Assembly (NCBI GenBank): GCA_945859605.1
Contig: OX243821.1
Location: forward strand, 14,080,335 to 14,144,334
DNA length: 64,000 nucleotides
Direction of reading: 5' to 3'
Source: Lumbricus rubellus
Lineage: Eukaryota > Annelida > Clitellata > Crassiclitellata > Lumbricidae
The notes under the pieces were generated by a model. The model was given only the letters and a program-made list of their open reading frames with translations. It was not told the DNA's origin and ran no database searches. The translations under genes were made by a program, and so were the position numbers. Positions 1-9,507 of this stretch are shown here, one piece after another. Positions within the stretch are counted from its first letter, which is position 1. Each line of letters begins with the position of its first letter.

Positions 1-26
1 TGTCCATTTCAGGTCCTGTTGTAATT

Positions 27-515
27 TTAAGCTTTTTTAAAACCTAACCCGAGACTCGTTTGGGCGGATAACATGGGTTTGACTATAGCCCTCTCTATGC
101 GTTCCCGCAAGCTTGTATTAGGAATATTATTCAAATCATTAATCATCGCTCTATCGGCAACATTCCTAGTAGCCGAATCGGTGTGTTGATTGTATGCCAG
201 ATCGTGGAAATATGCGGCGTTATCGACTCTATCAACTGGTTTAGACCAATCTTTCGGAGTACCATCAGGATTCAAACGCAAATCTAGTCTAGTACCAGGA
301 CCAGTAAACTGATGGCCCGCTAAATGCAACTCTCCTGGGAATTTAGCCCATGGCAACTTAATACCGCTAGTTTCTGAATTTAGAGATCCGACTAGATCGC
401 CGCCTTGTGTTGCCTTCACGAACTGCGTCTTTGTTTTTCCACAAACATCATTTGTGCCTCTAAGCATCGTTATAACAGTCTGCACGTTTTTTTGTTTCAG
501 TAACACTTTACGCAA
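27..515 (-). CDS. Phospholipase A2-like protein of a Maverick/adintovirus-like element
   Basis: An intact 162-residue frame. Residues about 72-79 read GPGTRLDL, matching the calcium-binding loop of parvovirus VP1-type phospholipase A2 domains, and HDLAY at about 104-108 carries the catalytic His-Asp pair. In parvoviruses this domain helps particles leave endosomes; similar domains occur in Maverick-like elements, where a virion role is likely but inferred. The C-terminus is basic. It is transcribed away from the packaging ATPase, whose ATG lies about 31 bp off, suggesting a shared divergent promoter. It is the only minus-strand gene of this element. Intactness beside broken neighbours may be chance, given its short length. 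Assignment to the PLA2-like family is fairly sure; enzymatic activity is not shown. Confidence 0.8.
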   Translation of the reverse strand: MRKVLLKQKNVQTVITMLRGTNDVCGKTKTQFVKATQGGDLVGSLNSETSGIKLPWAKFPGELHLAGHQFTGPGTRLDLRLNPDGTPKDWSKPVDRVDNAAYFHDLAYNQHTDSATRNVADRAMINDLNNIPNTSLRERIERAIVKPMLSAQTSLGLGFKKA

Positions 516-984
516 TACATTTTAAATACAATTAGATATATTTAAAATGGAAATGAAAGACTTGACGTGGAATGATTTACCATCGAAAAGATTTAATAAC
601 AACCTATTACATAGAACAGGGGTTCTCAAACTGTGGTACGCGTACCCCAAGGGGTACGCCAGGCGCCGGTAAGGGGTACGCGAAAATTTCCAGAAATATA
701 AATTTTCTTTGAGTTTATGGACTTTGTGTCCATTTTTCCTTGATTAGCAATAATTTTTAACGAACGTTGCTTGATGTAACACCATCGTCATTTCTTTCTT
801 TCACAACATGTGATTAAACTCACATACTAAGCTTAAGCTTAGGCCTATATTATAGTGCATGCAACATGTTTATGTTTAGGCCTGTCACTATAAATTTGAA
901 ACAAAATGATGTAGAATTGGTTGAAAGAACCAAAGCCAGAAATTCTCATCGCATGCAATGAGCGCAGGCTATTATAGGGCTCAA

Positions 985-2427
985 TCTATATTAATAAAGA
1001 AGAAACTATGTGTGTCTGTGTGTCTGTGTGTCTGTTTGACCGGAATGCATTTCCACAGTTTTCGAGCTTTTCACTCCAAACCTTCACTAATGTTTCCGTC
1101 TGGGCATGAGACGCAAAGTTGGGGGGTTTGCGAATCTCCCCCACCATGGGGGCCAAAATGGAGGCCGAAACCCCCCAATTTTTTTCGGTAAAATGCAGGT
1201 ATTGATCTCAAACTTTGCACCTAGACAGAGGGCTATCAAAACCACCCAGTTAAGTGGTTTTCGAATCTCCCCACCATTGGGGTCACGGTGGGGGAGGCGA
1301 AGACGGCAGTTTATTAAACACCTTTTTAAACGCTCACATGGTCATTATATAATTCGCGAAAGGAGATGATTTAAATAATCTTCGAATTTGGTTTGCTGTC
1401 AAGTCCTACTATTATAGTAAATTTACGCGTTGGCCTACCGGTGGAGGTCCGAGTTAGTGGTGGCGTGTTGTGGGGGGGGGGAATTTTCACGAAAACCCAA
1501 ATTTCACGTGTGGTGTACCGGTGGATAGGTCGGAGTGTGGTGGGGTGTTGTCGGTCGGATGGGTGAGTTTGGAGGTGGGTTTAGGTTTGGGGGTGGGTTT
1601 AGGGGTGGCAGTGGGGTGGGAGGAAAATTTTTTCCGAAAACCAAAATTTCAACGATGGTGTACCGTTGCAGGTCGAAGTGTTGTGGGTGGGGGCGGGGAT
1701 GGGGTGGGGTTGGTGTGTTGGTGGAGGGGGTGGGTTGGGATGGGCGGGATTGGGGTGGGGTGGAGGGTAGGTGTGAGGGTGGGATGGTGGGGTGGAGGGG
1801 TTGAGGAGATAAGGTGGGGCGGTTGAACGTGGTGGGGTGGTGTGGTGGGGGGTTTGGGGTGGAGGTATGGTGAGAGGTGGGGTGGAGGAGATGGCATGGA
1901 GGCGGGTGGAGTGGTGGGGGCGGGTGGAAGCAGTGGTGTGTGCAGTGTGGGATGTGGCATTGGGGGTGGAGGTGGGGTGGCGGTGTGGAGTGTGGAGGGG
2001 GTAAAGTGAGGGCAAGTGAACTGGGTGGGTGGATGGGGTGGGAGTTTGGGGTGAAGGTTGAAAGTGTGGTGAAGGTAGGGGTGGAGGTGGGGTGGAAGGG
2101 TGGGGTGTGGCGGGTCGAGGTGTATGGGGTGGGGTGGGGCTTTGGGGGAGGAGGTGGGATGTTTGGTGTGGTTGGGCTGTTGCCGGGTTTAAGAGTGGGG
2201 GTGTACGGCGTGGGGTGGGGCTTGAGGTAGGGGTGTAGGAGGGGGTGGAGGGGTAGGGTGGAGGCGAGTGGACGGGGTGGGGAGTTTGAAGTGGAGGTGG
2301 CGGTGTGGTGGGGCGGAGTGGGGTGGGTGGAGGGGTGGGGGTGGAGGTGGGGGTGTGGTTGGGTTGGGTTGTGGCCGAAGCGGGTCGTATCCTAAATTTC
2401 CCGGGCAACGCCGGGTACCCCTTCTAG
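985..2427 (+). mobile_element. Non-autonomous Helitron nested in the hAT element
   Basis: It starts TCTATATTAATAAAGAAG after a host A and ends with a short GC hairpin (CCCGGGCAACGCCGGG), then CTAG followed by a host T. These are the expected Helitron features: 5'-TC, subterminal hairpin, CTRR-3', insertion between A and T, no target duplication. No Rep/helicase frame is present. The inside holds TGTGTGTCTG repeats near the 5' end and a very G-rich tract in the last kilobase. Confidence 0.8.
1435..2390 (+). repeat. G/T-rich asymmetric tract inside the Helitron
   Basis: Nearly 1 kb with runs of G separated by T, A or GT and very few C on the plus strand. The long frames here (proline-rich on the minus strand, Gly/Trp/Val-rich on the plus strand) are compositional artefacts. 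The tract contains many closely spaced GG and GGG runs and could form quadruplexes. Confidence 0.85.
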
Positions 2428-3691
2428 TAAGGATATAAAGCTGAATTGCTCCAAGGATTAATTTCTGGTTGAGCTTTCAAATTCATGATTCGTTTCAGCA
2501 CTTCATATAATTCTATATCTGTTTAAAACTAGTTTTTGAGTTGTATAGCCTATTCTTGCTATCAAAAATAAATATGGGCTAAATTTGAGTTTGAAATTGA
2601 CAAACCAGGTAATTTTTTTAATCTGTGCTACTCAAAACAAGCACGCAGCAATATAACGCTATAGGTTAGCTCTTTGCTACAGAAATTATAGACCAATTTC
2701 CCCTGTTCGTTGAAATGATTGCATCATTTGCATGATTAAAACTTTGCATATTTTCAATTTTGCTCCTTGTATGGGCCTGTATGTAGGCTATAGGACTCTA
2801 ATAGGCCACACCATGCAATGATTAAAAGGACTTTTTAGTTGTCACTGCAATGGAGACTATAGGCAAGGGCATTTTGTTTCTGATCTGACTTTGCGGGGGG
2901 TACGCCACCATTCGATTTTTTACTTGGGGGTACAATAAAAATAAAGTTTGAGATCCCCTGACATAGAAGTATAAGAGGCGTAATAGTAGGAAAGTCGGGA
3001 TGCGGTAAAACGACCTTATTGTTAAACTTACTTCTAAGACCCGGATGGCTCGACTATAACAATTTACAAATATTCGGTAAATCTCTGTTTTAATCGGAGT
3101 ACAAAATTATTAAGAATGCGTTAGAAGAAAAATTACCAAAAGAAGCGATCGTCGGGCTGTTTGGCATTCGAGACGAGGTAATGAAACTCGATATTTCTCC
3201 AGGATGCGTGGTAGAAGAGATTTCGAGAAATTTAAGAGACAAGTCAGATATCGAATGCAAAGTTTTTCGAATCCGCGGGACACGTGCCGGATCCGAAAGA
3301 TTTGAGCCGTGAAAAGAAGAACTTGATGATTTTTGACGATTTGCAGTTGGAGAAGCAGAACAAATGCGAAACGTATTATTCCAGAGGCAGGCATAGTAAT
3401 GTGGATTGTTTATACCTCGCACAAAATTATTTCAAACTGCCTAGACAGACTATCCCAAGATAGGAAGAACGTTTCACATATTTATAACGATCACGTAAGT
3501 ACAGACATGTGTAAAGAGGAATTCGCGAGACTATGCGAAGAGGCGTGGAAACAGTACGGCGCAGACCGCGAGTGACACGGATCCGAAATCATCGTTTTAC
3601 ATTTTGGTGGGCAACGAAAAGAAAGGAAACGCACGAATAAAAACGAAAAACAATCTCGTGATCGAACTAGACAAAACCCAAAAAATACGAA

Positions 3692-4310
3692 ATGGCTCTG
3701 GTAGATCTGTATATTCCAGAAGGATCCTTTTTACGTGTTTCCGAATATAGACGCGAGCAACAACAACTTCAGGTATTCACTGGACAATGGGGCGACATGG
3801 TTTGATGTAGATATTCCAGAAGGGTCCTATGAACTCACGGATATAAATGACTACTTGAAGAAAATCATGAAAATCATTACGATACCGCAAACTCGGGATA
3901 TTGCATTACCTTGGAACCAAACACTAATACGTTGAAGGCTGTGCTGACTATCTCTCCGAATTACGAAGTAGATTTAACAACTGCGAACTCGATTAGAACG
4001 GTTCTAGGTTTCGATAGTCGTGTATACAAAGCCGGGTATAATGAATCGGAGAATATTGTGAATATAATGAGCATAGATAGCTTTAGAGTAACTAGCGATA
4101 TAATCGGTGGTTCGTACTCGAATGGATCAACGGTGAACGTTATTTATTGGTTTTTTTCCAGCGTCGGACCGGGTTATAAGATCATCCAAATCCCGGCTAA
4201 TTTAATTTATCTCACCGTTACGACGCAGAAGATTTACCGACCAAAATGGAAAACTAATTAACATTAGAGGGGAGGCATCGTCGATTAAATTTCATATTAG
4301 AGAAGTTTAA
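3692..4310 (+). pseudogene. Maverick minor-capsid (penton-like) protein
   Basis: It begins MALVDLY at 3692 and is frameshifted near 3735 and 3900. Readable parts include FRYSLDNGATWFDV, ISPNYEVDLTTANSIRTVLGF, ESENIVNIMSIDSF and PGYKIIQIPANLIYL. After another shift the end is GEASSIKFHIREV, with a stop at 4308-4310. This pattern matches a beta-rich protein conserved in Maverick/Polinton and adintovirus-like elements, next to the ATPase. A single jelly-roll minor capsid role is the best guess from family knowledge, not proven by sequence. Two neighbouring phrases around 3711 and 3806 (atattccagaagg) repeat and may mark a small local duplication. Confidence 0.6.
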
Positions 4311-4323
4311 AATTTTATCTTAT

Positions 4324-4844
4324 TTATATATAAAATGAATCGATACACAGACGTACGCGCTAATATTTCAGAAGGACAGAAAGACAAAATTAAACGAGCG
4401 CTTGATGCGAGGGTCGATGGTGTTAGTATTAGGCTATCCCACGATGATCTGGAGGGAGACCATGTTTTAGCTCTTGATGATGATGATGATATCCCGTCTA
4501 GCTAGTCCGGAGGGCTAGCCAATGGGGATGAAGTGTTAGCGCCTTCATTTTCAAGGCCTCGGCATATGAGGGCGGTGGCCAATCCTCTCCCTCGCCGTCT
4601 CATCATCCACTGACCGTGAGGTCAGTGTACTCATCATAGCTGAGTCGGCTAGGGGGTGCTTGTGGAACAGAAATCTCGTTGCAAATTTCTGCCCCGGCGG
4701 GGATTTGAACCCCCGACCTTTCGGTCGACAGTCCAGCGAGCTAACCGCTGTACTATCGAGCACCCCCTTATATATAAAATGAATCGATACACAGACGTAC
4801 GCGCTAATATTTCAGAAAGACAGAAAGACAAAATTAAACGAGCG
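4324..4844 (+). repeat. 77-bp direct duplication flanking a SINE
   Basis: Positions 4324-4400 and 4768-4844 are nearly identical (ttatatataaaatgaat through aaacgagcg) and carry the leader and first codons of the core-protein gene. The first copy continues with intact coding sequence to about 4475. The second jumps directly to tgttttagctctt, so it lacks about 60 bp. The SINE lies between the copies. Confidence 0.85.
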
Positions 4845-5314
4845 TGTTTTAGCTCTTACGGGCGCGCAAATTAATAAAATAAAAAAAGCTTATCAGACTG
4901 GAAAGGGAGTGACGATCAAAATGAGTAAAACGCAAGTAGAGCATAATAAGAAAGTCGAAGGTGGTTTTATAGGAGCTATATCCTAGCCACCGCCGGAAAA
5001 AATTTCTTGGTAGCGTACTACCTAGTTTAGCACAGGGCGCTTTAGGCGGGTTAGGTGCCGCGGCTACTTCGAAACTTGTTGATAAAATTATCAAATTATC
5101 GGGAGTATTGTATATTAAGAAAAATGGAATGGCTTGTAAAGTTAGACCGGATGGAAATGGGTTGTATCTGTCTCCGTGGTCCAGAGGAAGTTCGGTGGGA
5201 GCTAGATTATATATGAAAACAGGTTATGGATTGTATATGACACCCGGTTCCGGTCTAATTCTGGGCCCAAATTCACCTTTTTAAAACATACCAATTCTAG
5301 GCATGTTGCTATAA
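4335..5314 (+). pseudogene. Maverick glycine-rich virion-core-like protein, duplicated 5' end
   Basis: It starts MNRYTDVRANIS at 4335. The same start recurs at 4779 because a 77-bp stretch is duplicated around a SINE. Later parts show KKAYQTGKGVTIKMSK, a glycine/alanine-rich hydrophobic core (GALGGLGAAATSKLVDK, after a stop and frameshift near 4985), then repeats of the type NGLYLSP, TGYGLYMTPGS and GLILGPNSPF. A stop replaces the codon after NSPF, and NIPILGMLL closes the frame at 5312-5314. Such proteins, with one hydrophobic segment and GLYL repeats, are common in Maverick-like elements and are thought to be virion components. Function is inferred. Confidence 0.65.
4475..4767 (-). mobile_element. 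tRNA-derived SINE (family A)
   Basis: On the minus strand the head carries a box A-like TAGTACAGCGG and a box B-like GGTTCAAATCC with tRNA spacing. A unique body follows, and the 3' end is a short (ATC)n tail near 4475-4490. The acceptor ends do not pair, so this is not a functional tRNA gene. The simple-repeat tail resembles the (GATG)n tail near 29,010. Confidence 0.75.
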
Positions 5315-5338
5315 AAAAATAATCATAGTATAAATAAA

Positions 5339-5760
5339 ATGTCGGGATTCAACAGGCCTATCCATAAATTTATAACGAAACCCACTCCTCAGATCGAAGT
5401 AGGAACTCAGCCGAAAGAGGTGCGTTGGTCACTGCGGGTTACGAGGCTGAGAAAAAAAAGAGCCTTATGCCCAGCAGACAATTTGGGGGAACTTAGATGG
5501 GAGATTTTTGCACAACAACAGATAACAATTCAGCCTGAAGAAACAGCTATGGTGTCCTTAGGGCTAGGCGTACGAATGACTAAAGGATCGTGTCTTGTTT
5601 CGCTTAGACCGGAAATAGAGGCGAGGGGTGCATTATACAAGAAGGGACCGTTATCGGGGAAGTAGAAGATATCGAAATTACTATTCAAAACAACTCGGTT
5701 TCCGCAGTTAGTATAATCGAAGGCGAGTCGCTATGTTTCGTTAATTACCGTAAAGTTTAA
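5339..5760 (+). pseudogene. Maverick-associated beta-rich protein, possibly dUTPase-like
   Basis: The frame starts MSGFNRPIHKFITKP at 5339 and is open to 5665. After a one-base slip it continues as EVEDIEITIQNNSV to ESLCFVNYRKV and stops at 5758-5760. The spacing of QPEETAMVSLGLGVRM, SLRPEIEARGAL, and a final IEITIQN followed by IIEGESLCFV resembles the strand order of dUTPase-type trimers (motifs 2-4), but the nucleotide-binding residues are not convincing. It sits between the core protein and the membrane protein, so it belongs to the same element. The dUTPase likeness is tentative; a structural virion role is equally possible. Confidence 0.4.
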
Positions 5761-5785
5761 AATTATCTCGCTTAATTAAAAAAGT

Positions 5786-6322
5786 ATGCAAAACGAACCC
5801 ATGAAACGAGAGGAAACTGGAGCTGCCGACGTTTACCGGCTGTCGAAAATTACTGATAAGAGAGAGACATTGTGTAAAAAGTACCAAAAAGGCGTTAGAA
5901 TATCTAGCGTGACGAACAACGTTTTAGCGGTGGTTTCGATGGCACTCATCACATCTGTAATAGCTGTTTTATCCACAATAATCGCGGCCCCCATCGTTGC
6001 GGCTCTGGGAGGAGTGGCAGTAGGAATTGGGGCGCTACATATGATAGGCGGCCAAGTCAATAAAAAACTCGTTGTAAGACTGGAAAAACACGAGAAGATT
6101 AAAACGTTAGCGAATGCTGAACTCAATTCGATAAGCGACCTCGTTTCAAAAGCTCTGAACGACGATAACATTTCGGATGAGGAATATTCGCTAATTTTGA
6201 ACGAACGCACGAAATTTAACGAAATGAAAGACGAAATGAAAGAAGAAATCAGAAGCAAAATCAAAACCGATATTGATGCAGCTGGGAAAGAGTCATTCCA
6301 GAACGTGTTTAAAAAAGATTAA
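5786..6322 (+). CDS. Two-helix membrane protein of the Maverick-like element
   Basis: An intact 178-residue frame. Residues about 45-85 are strongly hydrophobic (VLAVVSMALITSVIAVLST, then AALGGVAVGIGALHMIGG), enough for two membrane passes in a hairpin. The C-terminal half is charged and helical: KHEKIKTLANAELNSISDL, SKALNDDNISDEEYSLIL, then a Lys/Glu-rich coiled-coil-like tail. The HEK...SKAL-D--IS--E pattern recurs in proteins carried by Maverick-like and other mobile elements of invertebrates; their function is unknown to me. It lies just upstream of the capsid gene. It is one of the few undamaged frames of this element. Confidence 0.65.
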   Translation: MQNEPMKREETGAADVYRLSKITDKRETLCKKYQKGVRISSVTNNVLAVVSMALITSVIAVLSTIIAAPIVAALGGVAVGIGALHMIGGQVNKKLVVRLEKHEKIKTLANAELNSISDLVSKALNDDNISDEEYSLILNERTKFNEMKDEMKEEIRSKIKTDIDAAGKESFQNVFKKD

Positions 6323-6655
6323 CATCGAACAAGAAATTTATACCAGACTCCCCCTTAGCGCCACGCTGAATATCTTCAGTGTCTGACTCGTTGAAATTCC
6401 TAGCATGGTTTAAGGTTATTTTTTTCAACCTAGATTTTTGGCTTTTGCATATTTTAACTATATTAACCTACTCTTTGGTTAAATATGAAAAATATAAGGC
6501 GCGTATTGGTCAAATGAGTCAAATTGTTTCACCCCCTACTCCTTACGTGGAGTATAAACCAATAGCTACCATTTCGCAAGGTAGGCTACACCCTTAGAAT
6601 TTAGCATAACAGGCTTTGAACAAGACTATTTGGACTTATCCAATACACAATTATA

Positions 6656-7799
6656 TAGGGTGACACGAAAGTTCGTTCACCGTTTTCAAAATGCGCTATC
6701 TCAGGAACGGCTTCATATTTCTTTATAGTATTTTGGCAGTGCATACAAAAGCCATACATAAATCAAATGAACGATACTGGTACAAATTTGATTATGATCC
6801 GGTCCGTTTTTGCCATTATTCATAAGAAAATGTAAAGACGGCCAGTTTTTGCGGGGAAAACGGCGTTCATCAAATGAACACAGTAAAAAAAAATGTGTAC
6901 GCCTAGCCCTGTAGGCCTACACAAGCGCGACAAGACACTGTTGTTACCTAGGACATTCGCAGAAGTAGGCTATTAGCGTACAGTATCTCCTTCTGCTTAA
7001 CTACAGCACTGACTCTATCCGGCATAGATGAAGTTTAGTCCGTCGGTGATGGTTTGGGGTGGGATGACTGACACGGTCTCACTTCGTGCCAAATGGTACC
7101 AGACTGAACAAGCAGTACTATATCACCAACATTTTCGAGCAGATCGGGAAGCCTGAGTTCAAGAAAGAAAGGGACAACGGCAGTGTCATGCAGCGAAAAT
7201 TATTTGTTGATGAGTATTTTAGCAGGATGGTGCCCGCTGTCATAGGCTACATCAGCTGTGACGATAAAGTGGCTAGACGACAACCATCCGTCACACATAA
7301 AGCAGAAGGATTGGCCCCCAACTCTCCGGACCTCTCTCCGATTACAGAACTTGTTGAATATTTTATCTGCCAGCGTTTAAAAAGAACATTGAGCAGCTCA
7401 AGCGTCGCCTCCAAAGAGCATGGAGATCGATTAGCAGTTGGGATACTTCAGACGCTGATCCAGTCATGCCGGATAGAGTCATTAAGCAGAAAGGAGCTAC
7501 TGTGCGCTAATAACCTACGTCTATGTATGTCCTATATAGGTAACAACAGTGTCTTGTCATGCTTGTATACGAGGCTATAGGCGTGTATACATTTTCTTTA
7601 CTGTGTAAATTTGTTGAACGCAGTACTTTGCTGTTGCTGTCGTCTTGACATTTTCTTATAAATAATGGCGAAAACGGACCAGATCATAATCAAATTTGTA
7701 CCAATATCTGTCATTTGACTGATGCATACACTGACAAAATGTTATAAAGAAATATGAAGCCTTTATTGAAAACGGTGAACGAACTTTCGTGTCACCCTA
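6656..7799. mobile_element. Tc1/mariner-type transposon with long inverted repeats, in the capsid gene
   Basis: The ends are TAGGGTGACACGAAAGTTCG and its reverse complement, flanked by TA (6654-6655 and 7800-7801). Inverted similarity extends about 190 bp inward on each side. Length is 1,144 bp. It contains a decayed transposase. Confidence 0.88.
7030..7560 (+). pseudogene. Tc1-like transposase relic
   Basis: Across frames one can read SVMVWGGMT near 7043, a QDGARCH-type stretch near 7225, LAPNSPDLSPI near 7312-7345 (WPPNSPDLSPIE in active Tc1 proteins) and LKRRLQRAW near 7400. These are the motifs around the second and third catalytic acids of the DDE domain. The N-terminal DNA-binding part is not recognisable, and frameshifts are many. 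Confidence 0.7.
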
Positions 7800-7865
7800 T
7801 ATGTTAGGGCTATATAGTAAGAGCGAATAACGATCCGCGTCGGATCGATAAATTTATTCTTGCAT

Positions 7866-8181
7866 CAAGGGCGGATCCAGGGGCCAATCCGGCCATGCCC
7901 CCCTCCCATTTAGAAATGCCCATGTATCGTGGCCCACCCATTTGGTTTCAGTGGCTGGTGAAATGGTATGATTTTCCGGAAAATTTGGCACGGATGACTA
8001 TAAAAAAAGGTCATCAACTTTTTTGGCGGAAGAAATGGTATGATTTTCCCGAAAATTTGGCCGGATGACTAAAAAAAAGGTCGTCAACTTTTTTAGCGGA
8101 TGCGATTTTTTCCCAGAGCCAAGGCTCAAGAAATTTTTGGCCCACCCCGTCCACCGTCCAAAGCTTCTGTATCCGCCCTTG
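7866..8181. mobile_element. hAT-type MITE with 8-bp target duplication
   Basis: The ends CAAGGGCGGAT and ATCCGCCCTTG are inverted repeats. The exact duplication tcttgcat flanks the element at 7858-7865 and 8182-8189. Internally it has three variants of a motif around ggtatgattttccggaaaatttgg. It is 316 bp, has no coding capacity, and interrupts the capsid pseudogene. Confidence 0.9.
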
Positions 8182-8299
8182 TCTTGCATAGCCATTTTTT
8201 TTCGGAAGTCGACATCACGTTAAATGACACGCTGGTTATTTCTTCCAACAACACATCTGCATAATTTATGGTAGCTATTTGGAAACAATTCTTAGCTAT

Positions 8300-8591
8300 T
8301 AGTGCGACCTGGTGGCGGACCAGTAACGCGTCCGCTGACGGAGCGGAAGGTTGCGGGTTCAACTCCGGGTAACGACCTTGAGCAAGTTGTTCACGCACAC
8401 ATGTCTCTGTCACCAAGCAGTATAATTTGGCACCGGCGTAAGCTGGGAAGTAAACAGCAAGTCCTGCGATACACTGGCCCCGTGTCCAGGACCTTGGGAT
8501 TCGTCCATTGCTGGCTCAGGGCTATGGAAAAGGAGATGAGCGCCTCCCTGTGTTCCTCATGGAACGGGAGGGAACTTTACTTCTTTTTTTA
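8300..8591 (+). mobile_element. tRNA-derived SINE (family B), copy 1
   Basis: A 292-bp insertion flanked by the exact 9-bp repeat cttagctat (8291-8299 and 8592-8600) inside the capsid gene. It begins with a degraded tRNA-like head, a box B-like GGTTCAACTCC lies near 8353, and it ends in a T-rich stretch. The same family occurs inverted at 20,575-20,865. Confidence 0.88.
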
Positions 8592-8705
8592 CTTAGCTAT
8601 GGCGATACCACCAAATGCTCTCAAAGTACCTCTAGCTCTCTACTACAAGGATACTGAAAGACATTTGGAAGATGAAAGTTCGCACGATGCCAACATTGCA
8701 AATCT

Positions 8706-8860
8706 TGTGTATTGCTGGCTGTCTGTCCAGTTTCTATAGTTAAGATTTGTGTATTCTGTAATCTCCGTTCTTGTGAATTGTTTAAACTGCATAATTATAC
8801 ACTGTAACCGGCTGCGATCTGTCAACCGAGATTGTTTCAATAAAGATAATTTTATTAAGC
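8706..8860 (+). mobile_element. LINE 3' tail inserted in the capsid gene
   Basis: A non-coding insert between two capsid segments. From about 8745 it matches 13,113-13,215 (tgtattctgtaatctcc..., acactgtaaccgg, gatctgtcaaccg) and ends ttcaataaagataa. The last part also resembles the end of the LINE finishing at 20,160. This suggests a 5'-truncated copy of that LINE. I could not define a target duplication. Confidence 0.55.
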
Positions 8861-9507
8861 GGAATGGCGACCTCTTCTTACAAGAGCGATTTCTACTAAA
8901 CGATATTAATATAAAAAATACGTCTCGTCAGGGGGCGGCCTACAAAGTAAAGATTTTTGAAAGTAAGCTATATGTTAGAGAAGTAAGTCCGTCGATATTT
9001 CTTCATAAGCAATTTGCAAGACTTTGGATGCGACTCAGGAAAGTCTTTTCTACGGACAGATACTACGAGAATAGTTATCGGTTGTGTTGACAACGATGCG
9101 TTTAACGGAAGCTACACGAAGAATCCATTCAAATTCAAACCTATGAATTTATCACAGCTAAAAGTGTACTTGGACGGTCAGCAGCAATCTATTAAGCCTC
9201 TGAAAACGAAGTTTGCTAATAATTAATCAGTTTGTGAACGCTTAGGCTTCCCTGTTTATGGGCACTGGAAAAGGGATGAGAGACGAGAGTAATCAAATAG
9301 CGAGAAAGAATTTCGTAGGCGGACATGCTCTGTATGCGTTTGACTTAACATCCGACTTGGCAGAAGGTGCAATTTTGTAAAACCGGGAAACAATCGTCTT
9401 GATGTGAAATTTGCACAGGCATTAGACGCGACAATTAACGTTATTGCCTTTGCCGAGTTTGAAAATGTTCTTGAAATAGACCGATCGAGGGACGTCATTT
9501 TCGACTA

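Larger units (their letters stand above)
617..2960. mobile_element. hAT-type DNA transposon (non-autonomous) with 8-bp target duplication
   Basis: The ends are inverted repeats: CAGGGGTTCTCAAACT at the left and AGTTTGAGATCCCCTG at the right. They are flanked by the exact 8-bp direct repeat acatagaa (609-616 and 2961-2968), the hallmark of hAT insertion. The target was the packaging ATPase gene. Subterminal GGGGTACGC-type words occur near both ends. No transposase frame is visible. About 1.4 kb of its length is a Helitron inserted later (985-2427). Confidence 0.9.
547..3575 (+). pseudogene. Maverick DNA-packaging ATPase (FtsK/HerA-like), split by a transposon
   Basis: The gene starts at the ATG at 547 (MEMKDLTWNDLP) and is cut after about 23 codons by a 2.3-kb hAT element (617-2960). 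It resumes at 2961 with GVIVGKSGCGKTTLLLN, a clear Walker A motif. A Walker B-like MIFDDLQ and the downstream NVDCLYLAQNYFKLPRQT stretch follow near 3330-3450, typical of Maverick ATPases that pump DNA into capsids. Stops and frameshifts occur around 3310-3470, and the last readable frame, ending at 3575, is the conserved EEFARLCEEAW region. The gene is therefore dead both by insertion and by point decay. It lies between the PLA2-like gene and the minor-capsid-like gene, consistent with a virion morphogenesis block. Family assignment is strong. Confidence 0.85.

Noticed and set aside
1599..2408. 269-codon proline-rich minus-strand frame and overlapping glycine-rich plus-strand frames
   Set aside because: They arise from the G/T-rich Helitron tract. 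No domain, biased composition in all frames, and the end lies in the Helitron terminus.
4674..4767. tRNA gene on the minus strand
   Set aside because: Box A and box B-like sequences are present, but the acceptor stem does not pair and a SINE body with a simple-repeat tail follows. It is a tRNA-derived SINE.
8302..8739. 145-codon plus-strand frame
   Set aside because: It spans the SINE insertion and the capsid pseudogene in the wrong frame, so it is a chance fusion.
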